Shown: in pieces, positions 1-6,683 of the stretch
How positions within the stretch are numbered: position 1 is the stretch's first letter
Layout of the letters: every line of letters begins with the position of its first letter
Assembly: GCA_937911795.1 (NCBI GenBank)
Contig: CALDPJ010000357.1
Coordinates: 1-10,713 of the forward strand
Reading direction: 5' to 3'
DNA length: 10,713 nucleotides
From: an uncultured Flavobacteriales bacterium
GTDB lineage: Bacteria > Bacteroidota > Bacteroidia > Flavobacteriales_D > SKUL01
Notes under the pieces: model-generated
The model's input: the letters and a program-made list of their open reading frames with translations, nothing else
What the model was told of the DNA's origin: nothing
Databases searched by the model: none
Translations under genes and position numbers: made by a program

Positions 1-340
<340 letters not shown>

Positions 341-397
341 AAATAGAAGTTTAGTTCTACTGAACAAATTGTTTGAAATTGACTCTCTCTTCTTTTT

Positions 398-417
398 CAA
401 TCTGAATTGACAGATTG
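398..417 (-). repeat. Leader hairpin (7-bp perfect inverted repeat)
   Basis: On the minus strand the arms are CAATCTG and CAGATTG with a six-base TCAATT loop. The stem is followed by a purine-rich tract (GAAAAAGAAGAGAGAG type) rather than a run of T on either strand, so it is not a standard intrinsic terminator. Its place about 60 bases upstream of the mature 16S suggests a structural or processing element in the rRNA leader; that role is inference. Confidence 0.5.
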
Positions 418-449
418 TGGATATTCGTTTCACTTACTATTACAATACT

Positions 450-460
450 TCAAAGAACTT
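450..460 (-). promoter_or_regulatory. boxA-like antitermination element in rRNA leader
   Basis: The minus strand reads AAGTTCTTTGA, within AAAGTTCTTTGAAGTATTG. It resembles the bacterial boxA core (TGCTCTTTAACA) bound by NusB/S10. A closely similar GTTCTTTGACATATTG sequence is common in front of rRNA genes of Bacteroidota. It lies about 40 bases downstream of the P1 -7 box and 110 bases upstream of 16S, a normal place for boxA. Antitermination by this element is inferred from family knowledge. Confidence 0.55.
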
Positions 461-503
461 TATTTCTCTTATGAAATGTCTTTCCGTCGAAACGGGCTGC
501 AAA
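461..503 (-). repeat. 43-bp direct repeat, copy 1 (P1 initiation region)
   Basis: This segment aligns without gaps to 601-643, with 37 of 43 positions identical. The unit starts inside the -7 box (TTTG) and covers the predicted initiation site and first transcribed bases, ending in AGAGAAATA on the minus strand. The two copies lie 140 bp apart, which points to duplication of a promoter and its start region in front of the rRNA operon. Confidence 0.85.
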
Positions 504-530
504 GATAATACTACTCTTTATTCCCTGCAA
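500..530 (-). promoter_or_regulatory. rRNA promoter P1 (Bacteroidota-type)
   Basis: On the minus strand a -33 TTG (complement of 528-530) is followed after 20 bases by the -7 box TATCTTTG (complement of 500-507), matching the Bacteroidota housekeeping promoter TTG-N19-20-TAnnTTTG. The -7 box runs into GCAGCCCGTTTCG, a sequence shared with P2. Immediately upstream (531-560) is a strongly A/T-rich tract that could act as an UP-like element. It is the promoter nearest the 16S gene and would give a leader of about 155 nt. Confidence 0.75.
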
Positions 531-600
531 GAAAAATTTTGTTAATTTTTTAACTCCTTTTTCTGTGCTCGCTTTCACTCCGCAAATCTTTCAAAACCGC

Positions 601-643
601 TATTTCTCTTTTGAAATAACATCCCGCCGAAACGGGCTGCAAA
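601..643 (-). repeat. 43-bp direct repeat, copy 2 (P2 initiation region)
   Basis: This is the partner of 461-503. The TTTGCAGCCCGTTTCG end is perfectly conserved, as is AAGAGAAATA at the other end; the six differences fall in the middle. Conservation is strongest just at and after the -7 box, where a regulator or initiation-rate control would act. That functional reading is inference. Confidence 0.85.
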
Positions 644-671
644 GTTACACTAACTTTTCGATCTGATGCAA
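640..671 (-). promoter_or_regulatory. rRNA promoter P2 (Bacteroidota-type)
   Basis: On the minus strand TTTG (TTG at complement of 669-671) precedes the -7 box TAACTTTG (complement of 640-647) by 21 bases, one more than the usual spacing. It is followed by GCAGCCCGTTTCGGCGG, nearly the same as the region after the P1 -7 box. The -7 box lies exactly 140 bp upstream of that of P1, and the downstream 43 bp are a copy of the P1 unit. Confidence 0.65.
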
Positions 672-771
672 ATGAAAATCAAGTTAGTTATTAACAAGTT
701 TTCCACTGCTGTTGCGGCTTTCAAGCCCGTTTATGTCAACTTAAAATTGCTCTATCGTTCTAAAGCGGCTG

Positions 772-801
772 CAAATGTAAAGCATAATTCCGGATCCACA
801 A
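772..801 (-). promoter_or_regulatory. rRNA promoter P3 (Bacteroidota-type)
   Basis: On the minus strand TTG (complement of 799-801), a 19-base spacer and TACATTTG (complement of 772-779) match the phylum consensus exactly in spacing and sequence. The box is followed by GCAGCC, as in P1 and P2, but the sequence beyond that has diverged. It sits 132 bp upstream of P2. A further TATTTTTG at 811-818 (minus) looks like a fourth -7 box, but has no TTG at the right distance, so it is not listed as a promoter. Confidence 0.65.
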
Positions 802-874
802 TACGCCCCGCAAAAATAAATAGACTTTTTCTCTTCTTTTTTTTCAGAGACCTGAGATTCAGACCGATTAATTT

Positions 875-1603
875 TCACGGTGTGGAGTCAGACAACTGTA
901 CCGATTTGCCATTCATCAGATGGCCAGAATAGAATGCAAAATTCAACAGCCATTCAGCCACTTCTTTAGGCTCATGGTTCGCATTTACGCCCGGAAAGGC
1001 TTCCCGTAACATTTCGGTCTGGACTGCGCCCAAATTCACAATGTTCATCCGAACTCCACTTCCGGCCAATTCTTCGGCAAGACATTCGGTCATTCCTATT
1101 AAAGCTGCCTTGCTGGAACTATAAGCCGACAATCCCGGGAATTTTGCGGAGCCCTGAACACCGCCCATGCTGCCAATATTCACAACATGCGCCGAACCGG
1201 AAACCTCCAACCATGGGTAAAGCTGCTGTAAAAGCTGAAACGGTCCATATACATTGGTCAGGTAACATTGTTTCCAATCGTCTTTTGATATGTCGAGAAA
1301 GGGTTTGTTCACCAAATAGCCGGCATTGTTGATCAACACATCCACTCGTCCCAACTGTTGAAGGTCCGAAGTCAGTTCACTCGGGAGTTCCGCACCTGTG
1401 AGATCATGGGCAAATAGTTTAAAATTGGTTCCCCCTATGGAAGTACAATGTGCGGAAAGGCGATCCAATGCTTCCTGGTTCCGGGAAAGCCCAATAACGT
1501 ACGTCTGATCATCCGTGGCACATTGACTAAACATTTCCCAACCGATGCCGCGACTTACTCCCGTTATTAATACGACCCGCATTTTCTTATCTGAACCTTC
1601 CAT
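875..1603 (-). CDS. Short-chain dehydrogenase/reductase (SDR), classical type
   Basis: The 242-residue product is an NAD(P)-dependent oxidoreductase with a Rossmann fold; its substrate cannot be read from the sequence. Visible classical SDR motifs are TGVSRGIG at 14-21 (cofactor binding), NNAG at 92-95, N117, and the catalytic S145, Y161 and K165 (YSSSK). S40-R41 after the second beta strand is compatible with NADP preference. The start at 1603 has AAGGA four bases upstream, but M8 (base 1582, MRVVLITG) is a more usual SDR beginning and is a real alternative. The gene reads toward the rRNA operon, and its stop lies about 75 bp before P3. It is divergent from the beta-barrel gene, with 41 bp between starts. 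The family is certain; the function is not. Confidence 0.9.
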   Translation of the reverse strand: MEGSDKKMRVVLITGVSRGIGWEMFSQCATDDQTYVIGLSRNQEALDRLSAHCTSIGGTNFKLFAHDLTGAELPSELTSDLQQLGRVDVLINNAGYLVNKPFLDISKDDWKQCYLTNVYGPFQLLQQLYPWLEVSGSAHVVNIGSMGGVQGSAKFPGLSAYSSSKAALIGMTECLAEELAGSGVRMNIVNLGAVQTEMLREAFPGVNANHEPKEVAEWLLNFAFYSGHLMNGKSVQLSDSTP

Positions 1604-1609
1604 TGTCCT

Positions 1610-1617
1610 TATATTTG
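1610..1617 (+). promoter_or_regulatory. Candidate -7 box for the beta-barrel protein gene
   Basis: TATATTTG matches TAnnTTTG exactly. A TTA lies at 1587-1589, 20 bases upstream, one base off the -33 TTG. Initiation a few bases downstream would leave a leader of about 23 nt before the ATG at 1645. It supports 1645 over 1603 as the start, because 1603 would lie upstream of the predicted transcript start. Confidence 0.45.
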
Positions 1618-1631
1618 TTTGGATGTGTTTT

Positions 1632-1662
1632 CAAAACTACAACGATGACCCGCACTACACGA
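1632..1662 (-). promoter_or_regulatory. Candidate promoter for the SDR gene at 875-1603
   Basis: On the minus strand TAGTTTTG (complement of 1632-1639) matches TAnnTTTG. TCG (complement of 1660-1662), within TTCG, lies 20 bases upstream and is one base off TTG. A transcript would start near 1628, giving a leader of about 25 nt to the ATG at 1603. The -33 part lies inside the start of the divergent barrel gene. Confidence 0.4.
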
Positions 1663-2196
1663 ATTTTTCTTTGCTTTTTCTTCCTTATATATGTAGCAAA
1701 TGTAGCTGCTCAATCCAATCACAGCAACGATGAGCTCAAAGAAATGACGTTTGGTGAACGGCTCTATTTCGGCGGCATGCTCGGCGGAAGCATAGGAACC
1801 ATAACCAGCCTACAGGTGATGCCGGTTGTTGGATACCGCCTTATGCACCGGTGGTCGGCAGGAGTTGGTGTGAATTATCAGTACTACCAGGATACGCGTC
1901 CACCTTCTTTTGATACTCATATATATGGTGGCAACATCCATACCCGGGTTTACATCTGGGACCAACTCTTTGCGCACAGCGAATTCGAAGTGTTAAGTAT
2001 GGAGGTTATCGACAACTCAATTCCTGATTACGTCAGGCGTCGTGTCGCCGTTCCGGCACTTTTCGTAGGTGCTGGTTATTTCATGCCCATCGGGCAGCGT
2101 TCGGGTTTTGCCATTACCTTTCTTTACGATCTGATCCAGGATACGTATTCTCCGTACCCCGGAAACTTTGCCTTAAGAATGGGATTTGCCTTCTGA
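1645..2196 (+). CDS. Secreted small outer-membrane beta-barrel-like protein, unknown function
   Basis: The 183-residue product begins with a clear Sec signal peptide: MTRTTR, a hydrophobic stretch IFLCFFFLIYVANV, and a likely cleavage after AA near residues 22-23. The mature part alternates polar and aromatic/hydrophobic residues in short strands with glycine-rich turns (FGGMLGGSIGT, VGYRLMHRWSAGVGVNYQYY, FVGAGYFMPIG, FALRMGFAF) and ends in phenylalanine, as outer-membrane barrels often do. The length fits a small barrel of about eight strands. I resemble it to uncharacterised Bacteroidota proteins but know no function. The in-frame ATG at 1603 would add 14 residues before the signal peptide and precede the candidate promoter, so 1645 is preferred. 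The stop is only 6 bp from that of the convergent purL. Confidence 0.75.
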   Translation: MTRTTRIFLCFFFLIYVANVAAQSNHSNDELKEMTFGERLYFGGMLGGSIGTITSLQVMPVVGYRLMHRWSAGVGVNYQYYQDTRPPSFDTHIYGGNIHTRVYIWDQLFAHSEFEVLSMEVIDNSIPDYVRRRVAVPALFVGAGYFMPIGQRSGFAITFLYDLIQDTYSPYPGNFALRMGFAF

Positions 2197-2202
2197 CGCT
2201 GC

Positions 2203-4449
2203 TTAATGTTCCCGATCAAGTTCCCGCTCGATGGCTGTACTGTAGATTTCCTTTGCCTCTTCGATAAAACCAAAATGCTCATCGTCTACCACCATTTTAC
2301 CCCGGGTAACGTGCCCCAACATCAGAAACGGGACTTTTGACCGTCCGGCAATTTCGAGAAATTCTTCCTCGTAATCCTCGGCAACCGTTACCACTACCCT
2401 GCTTTGCGATTCTCCAAACAAGAAGGCATCCGGCCGAACTTCTGAATCGCTGAGAATATCGAATCCAAGATTACCGGGTAAACCCATTTCCACCAACGTG
2501 GTGAACAAACCGCCGTCTGCGACATCATGCGCAGCATTGATCGCCTGCTCCCGGATGAGTTCCATCACTGTCTGTTGAAGTTCATATTCCTCATCGAGAT
2601 CAAAATGCGGTGCCGGACTGGCTTCAATGCCATGAATATCTGCCAGGTATTCGGATGAGCTGATGTCATCTCTGGACGACCCCAGTAAAAAGATGAGATC
2701 ACCCTTCTGCTTAAAGTCGAGCGAAGTGATGAATTTGGTGTCGTCAATGAGGCCTACCATTCCGATGGTCGGAGTCGGGAAAACCGGTTTTGTACTTCCG
2801 TCGGCGCTGACCGATTGGTTATAGAAACTAACATTACCGCCGGTAACGGGTGTTTTAAATTTTTCGCAGGCTCTACTCATCCCCTTAATTGCTCCTACAA
2901 ATTGCCAGTACACTTCCGGACTGTATGGATTTCCAAAATTCAGGCAATTGGTAATGGCAGAAGGGATTCCTCCCGAGCACACAATATTTCTTGCTGCTTC
3001 GGCAACGGCAATGGCGGTTCCCTTTTCCGGATCGTTCTGTACATATCGTGCATTGCAATCCACGGTTAATGCCAGTGCTCGATTGGTTCCTTTGATGCCC
3101 ACAATTCCCGCATCGCAAGGTTTATTGGTAGACAGATTTGCGGTACCAACCATTGAATCATACTGCTCCCAAATCCATTTTTTCGAGGCAATGTTAGGGT
3201 TGGAGAGCATTTCACGCGCAATGGTCACGAGATCGACCGGTTGTTTTACCTGGTCGATATTAAATTTTTTATTGGCTGAAAAATATGCCGGTTCCTTGTA
3301 TTCTCTTTCATAAACCGGAGCGCCGCCACCCAAAACAAGCGAATAAGCCGAAACTTCTGCTACCACTTCACCGCCTTTAAAATAACGAAGTGTATCGCCT
3401 TCGGTGACTTTTCCGATTTCAGCAGCGTGCAGATCCCATTTTTCGAAAATCCGAAGTACTTCAGATTCCCGGCCTTTTTTAACTACGATCAGCATACGCT
3501 CCTGCGACTCCGACAGCAGAATTTCGAACGGCAGCATATTTTCCTGTCGCAGTGGTACTTTATCGAGATCAATGTCCATTCCGACTTTTCCGGCGGCACT
3601 CATCTCTGACGTTGAACAGGTAATTCCTGCCGCGCCCATATCCTGCATTCCCACCAGGGCATCGGTTTTGGCAAGTTCGAGAGATGCCTCCATGAGCAGT
3701 TTTTCCTGAAACGGATCACCTACCTGAACCGAAGGCAGATCTTTTACCGAGTCATCCGACATATCTTTAGAAGCAAAAGATGCCCCCTGGATCCCGTCCT
3801 TACCGGTTGATGATCCTACAATGAACACTGGATTACCAACTCCGCTGGCTCTTGCGGAAATCATATTTCCCTGCTCGAGTATTCCAACAGACATCGCATT
3901 GACCAGTGGATTGGCACTGTAACTATCGTTGAAGAAAACCTCTCCGCCAACCACAGGAATACCAAATGCATTTCCGTAATCTCCGATTCCTTTTACCACA
4001 CCTTTCAGCAACCACCGGGTTCGGTCTTCGCTGAGCTTTCCGAAGCGCAAAGAATTCAACTGGGCAATGGGACGAGCGCCCATCGTGAAAATATCGCGGT
4101 TGATTCCGCCGACTCCTGTAGCTGCTCCCTGATAAGGTTCGATAGCGGAGGGATGGTTGTGTGATTCAATCTTAAAGGCGCAGGCTAGGTTGTGACCGAT
4201 GTCTACCAGACCTGCATTCTCCTCACCGGCTTTAACCAGCATGTGCGGACCTTCTTTTGGCAGTTTCTTTAACCAAAGGATGGAGTTCTTATAGGAACAA
4301 TGTTCCGACCACATTACCGAGTAAATTGCAGTTTCAGTAAAATTCGGGGTTCGCCCCATCAGTTTACAGATTTCCTGAAACTCCGATTCCATTAACCCGA
4401 GATCCAGTGCTTCCTGTAATGTTGCTGCTTCTTTTAATGCGCTCTCCAT
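2203..4449 (-). CDS. purL: Phosphoribosylformylglycinamidine synthase subunit PurL
   Basis: This cytoplasmic enzyme performs the fourth step of purine biosynthesis, ATP-dependent conversion of FGAR to FGAM, using ammonia supplied by PurQ in a complex with PurS (EC 6.3.5.3). At 748 residues it is the small PurL type (about 740), not the ~1300-residue fused enzyme, so separate purQ and purS are expected elsewhere. Visible landmarks are SEHCSYK at 48-54 with the conserved H50, the ESHNHPS motif at 95-101 (E95, H97) followed by GAATGVGGINRD, GMQDMGAAGITCSTSEM and LSESQERM in the first half, and DCNARY, GGNVSFYN and GESQSR in the second ATPase-like half. No purine gene is next to it. A -7 box lies 20 bp upstream. 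M20 is a less likely alternative start. The assignment is secure. Confidence 0.97.
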   Translation of the reverse strand: MESALKEAATLQEALDLGLMESEFQEICKLMGRTPNFTETAIYSVMWSEHCSYKNSILWLKKLPKEGPHMLVKAGEENAGLVDIGHNLACAFKIESHNHPSAIEPYQGAATGVGGINRDIFTMGARPIAQLNSLRFGKLSEDRTRWLLKGVVKGIGDYGNAFGIPVVGGEVFFNDSYSANPLVNAMSVGILEQGNMISARASGVGNPVFIVGSSTGKDGIQGASFASKDMSDDSVKDLPSVQVGDPFQEKLLMEASLELAKTDALVGMQDMGAAGITCSTSEMSAAGKVGMDIDLDKVPLRQENMLPFEILLSESQERMLIVVKKGRESEVLRIFEKWDLHAAEIGKVTEGDTLRYFKGGEVVAEVSAYSLVLGGGAPVYEREYKEPAYFSANKKFNIDQVKQPVDLVTIAREMLSNPNIASKKWIWEQYDSMVGTANLSTNKPCDAGIVGIKGTNRALALTVDCNARYVQNDPEKGTAIAVAEAARNIVCSGGIPSAITNCLNFGNPYSPEVYWQFVGAIKGMSRACEKFKTPVTGGNVSFYNQSVSADGSTKPVFPTPTIGMVGLIDDTKFITSLDFKQKGDLIFLLGSSRDDISSSEYLADIHGIEASPAPHFDLDEEYELQQTVMELIREQAINAAHDVADGGLFTTLVEMGLPGNLGFDILSDSEVRPDAFLFGESQSRVVVTVAEDYEEEFLEIAGRSKVPFLMLGHVTRGKMVVDDEHFGFIEEAKEIYSTAIERELDREH

Positions 4450-4468
4450 TGGATAAAATTGTTTGCTG

Positions 4469-4476
4469 CAAATTTA
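4469..4476 (-). promoter_or_regulatory. Candidate -7 box of the purL promoter
   Basis: On the minus strand TAAATTTG matches TAnnTTTG and is followed by GCAGCA, close to the GCAGCC that follows all three rRNA -7 boxes. Transcription would begin about 15 nt before the purL ATG. No good TTG is seen 19-21 bases upstream, so the -33 part is weak. A PurR-type operator is not evident in this 122-bp intergenic region. Confidence 0.5.
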
Positions 4477-4571
4477 ACCAATCTGTACAGAGTGGTCTCA
4501 TTCACCAAGAGGAAATATGATGCTTCCAGGTTGTTCGATGAGAATTTGTAAGAAAAGCTAAATTTACCGCC

Positions 4572-5906
4572 ATGATAAGCTGGCAGGTGGTATTGGCGGT
4601 GACGTATTTTATACTGTTCTCGCTGATCGTGTACAAAGGATCCTGGTTTCGGATTGACGGCCTCAACAGAAAAGTGGTGTTGGCAGCATTTTGGTTGAAA
4701 CTCCTGTTCGGATTTTTGTTTTGGGCGGTATATACATTCCACTATTCCGTAAATCACGGTAGCGATGCATTCTCCTATTTTCAGGAGGCCATTCTGCTAA
4801 AAGATGTTTTTCATGAAAACCCGGGGCATTTTTTCCGTTTGCTATTTTCCACCAATCCGGAGGACCCGGAGCTTCTCCAATATTTAACGGAGATGGACAG
4901 GTGGAACCGGGCTGTGAGCTACGGAGTGATCAACGACAACCCGACGATCATAAAATTCAATGCCATTGTATTGTTCTTTTCGTTGGGCTACTATCACACC
5001 CATACGCTGTTCATGGGTTTTGTTTGTTTCAGTGGTCTTGTCCTTATATATAGGTTTTTTGAAAAATTCTCACAAGGCATTCCACCCATCGCATTGATGG
5101 CCGCGGTAATCCTTCCACCTTCGTTGTTGTTTTGGGGGGGCGGAGTCATGAAGGAAGGTTTGTTGCTTTTCGGGCTTGGATTACTGTTGTACAGCATGGT
5201 TCTTATGAGCACGCGGCAGGTTGCTAAGGGCGTGGTGCTGATTGTACCGTCGGTGATTTTATTGCTGTACACGAAGGCTTATGTATTCATCGCCTTTGCT
5301 CCGGCACTGATATTTTTTGCGATTGTGCTGCTTACAGGGACAAGAGCCATTTTACTAAAGTTTGCAGGGGTACATCTATTTCTGTTTGCTTTTGTCTTTA
5401 CCCTCGGTTATTGGGTGAATGATTACGATGTATTGCACATGTTTCAACTCAAACAAAAAGACTTTTACAATCTGAATGATCTTACAGAAATTGGTAGCAT
5501 CATCAGGATTCCGCCGATCAATTCTACGTTCGATTTGGTACTGAACGCACCAACGGCTCTTTTCAACACCTACTTCAGACCCCACTTGCTCGAAGCCAGG
5601 GGTGCGAGTTATCTCGCGTCGGCTGCCGAAAACCTCCTTTACCTGCTTCTCATCGCTGTCACCATCTGGAAATTCCGTAAGCCTTCTTCAAAAAATCTGG
5701 CGCTGGCACTGATGTGCCTTTCATGTGTGATCGGACTCGGGCTACTCATCGGATTGATCACCCCGGTTTTGGGAGCCATCGTACGGTACAAAATTCCAGC
5801 GCTGCCATTCCTGATAGTTTTGTGCTTCATATTTATGCAGCCTTGGTTATCCTCCTTAACTTCGCTGGTGAATTCCAAATTGAAGCAAATTTTCAATCAA
5901 CAATGA
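4572..5906 (+). CDS. Multi-pass inner-membrane protein, unknown function
   Basis: The 444-residue product is highly hydrophobic, with roughly 10-12 membrane segments (for example 4-22, 36-56, 172-188, 196-215, 237-257, 262-285, 352-368, 376-402, 404-428). Two polar loops stand out, about 58-125 and 286-350. The first carries NHGSDAFSYF at 61-70, with an Asp right after the second membrane segment; FWGGGVMKEG lies at 187-196. An Asp in the first large outer loop and this overall layout recall GT-C glycosyltransferases or polysaccharide-assembly membrane proteins, but no diagnostic motif proves this. It is the first gene of the plus-strand cluster; its stop overlaps the next start in ATGA. No convincing promoter was found in the 122 bp shared with purL. 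A run of seven G at 5134-5140 is in frame. Confidence 0.85.
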   Translation: MISWQVVLAVTYFILFSLIVYKGSWFRIDGLNRKVVLAAFWLKLLFGFLFWAVYTFHYSVNHGSDAFSYFQEAILLKDVFHENPGHFFRLLFSTNPEDPELLQYLTEMDRWNRAVSYGVINDNPTIIKFNAIVLFFSLGYYHTHTLFMGFVCFSGLVLIYRFFEKFSQGIPPIALMAAVILPPSLLFWGGGVMKEGLLLFGLGLLLYSMVLMSTRQVAKGVVLIVPSVILLLYTKAYVFIAFAPALIFFAIVLLTGTRAILLKFAGVHLFLFAFVFTLGYWVNDYDVLHMFQLKQKDFYNLNDLTEIGSIIRIPPINSTFDLVLNAPTALFNTYFRPHLLEARGASYLASAAENLLYLLLIAVTIWKFRKPSSKNLALALMCLSCVIGLGLLIGLITPVLGAIVRYKIPALPFLIVLCFIFMQPWLSSLTSLVNSKLKQIFNQQ

Positions 5907-6664
5907 AGACCATTCTAGTAACCGGAGCTACCGCAGGAATCGGAGAAGCCATTGCCCATATTTTTGCACGTGCCAATTACCGCGTGATCATCACCGGCCG
6001 ACGCGCAGACCGACTCGAACAACTGTCGGAAAAACTTCAAATGGATTATGGAGCCAATGTCCACAGCCTTTGCTTTGATGTGCGTGACAAAAAAGCGGTA
6101 AAAAATGCCGTGGATAATCTGCCGGAAGCGTGGCGGGAAATCGACATCCTGGTCAACAACGCCGGACTCGCACTCGGTCGGGCCACAGTCGATGGCGGAG
6201 ATGAAGAAGACTGGGACACCATGATTGATACCAATATTAAAGGATTGCTCTATATGACCCGGGCCGTCACTCCCCGAATGATTGAACGCAAAAAAGGCCA
6301 CATCATCAACATCGGATCCATCGCTGGTAAAGACACCTATTTTCAGGGTAATGTTTACTGTGCGACCAAGCACGCCGTAGATGCATTGACCAACGCCACC
6401 CGAATCGACTTGCTGGAACACGATATCAAAGTGACCCAGATTTGTCCTGGTGCTGTAGAAACCGAATTTTCGCTGGTGCGTTACAAAGGCGATGCAGACC
6501 GCGCGAAGAAAGTCTATGAAGGTTATCACGCTTTACGGCCGAGAGATGTTGCCGAAGTGGTATTTTTTGCGGCCTCCCGCCCACCGCATGTCAACATCAA
6601 CGACCTGGTGGTTACTCCTTCTACCCAGGCAAATGTCTTCTATTCCAAAACGAAAAAATCCTGA
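5903..6664 (+). CDS. NADP-dependent SDR, YdfG-like 3-hydroxy acid dehydrogenase family
   Basis: The 253-residue cytoplasmic oxidoreductase has TGATAGIG at 7-14, GRR at 32-34 (positive charges typical of NADP binding), NNAG at 85-88, and the tetrad N111, S139, Y152, K156. The C-terminal half carries PGAVETEFSLVRYKGD and a late PPHVNINDLVVTP segment, characteristic of the YdfG group, which oxidises L-allo-threonine/3-hydroxy acids or reduces malonic semialdehyde. The exact substrate here is inference. The ATG at 5903 overlaps the preceding stop (ATGA). The open frame extends upstream to an ATG at 5714, but that would add 63 residues with no SDR similarity inside the membrane-protein gene, so it is rejected. 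The next gene starts 19 bp downstream. Confidence 0.92.
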   Translation: MKTILVTGATAGIGEAIAHIFARANYRVIITGRRADRLEQLSEKLQMDYGANVHSLCFDVRDKKAVKNAVDNLPEAWREIDILVNNAGLALGRATVDGGDEEDWDTMIDTNIKGLLYMTRAVTPRMIERKKGHIINIGSIAGKDTYFQGNVYCATKHAVDALTNATRIDLLEHDIKVTQICPGAVETEFSLVRYKGDADRAKKVYEGYHALRPRDVAEVVFFAASRPPHVNINDLVVTPSTQANVFYSKTKKS

Positions 6665-6683
6665 CGGACGATAATCCCCTCAC

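Larger units (their letters stand above)
341..495 (-). other. rRNA operon leader (transcribed spacer upstream of 16S)
   Basis: This is the AT-rich stretch between the nearest rRNA promoter (P1) and the mature 16S 5' end, about 155 nt long. It contains no plausible gene. Two elements stand out and are listed separately: a boxA-like sequence at 450-460 and a 7-bp perfect inverted repeat at 398-417. The leader boundary is inferred from the position of the P1 -7 box, assuming transcription starts a few bases downstream of it. The RNase III processing stem usually formed with the 3' flank of 16S cannot be assessed because that flank is outside the window. Confidence 0.7.

Noticed and set aside
811..818. 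Fourth rRNA promoter (minus-strand TATTTTTG)
   Set aside because: The -7 box matches, but the A-rich DNA 19-21 bases upstream contains no TTG, and the following sequence differs from the GCAGCC of P1-P3.
666..932. 88-codon plus-strand open frame upstream of the rRNA operon
   Set aside because: It runs antisense through promoters P2 and P3 and the end of the SDR gene, has no recognisable domain, and its composition follows the promoter DNA.
1603..1644. ATG at 1603 as start of the beta-barrel gene
   Set aside because: It would put 14 residues before an otherwise canonical signal peptide and lies upstream of the candidate -7 box at 1610-1617.
5714..5902. Upstream extension of the YdfG-like SDR to an ATG at 5714
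   Set aside because: The extra 63 residues lie inside the membrane-protein gene in another frame and have no SDR character; the Rossmann motif begins right after the ATG at 5903.
5915..6529. 204-codon minus-strand open frame opposite the YdfG-like SDR
   Set aside because: It is the antisense of a gene with an intact catalytic tetrad; the translated product shows no domain of its own.
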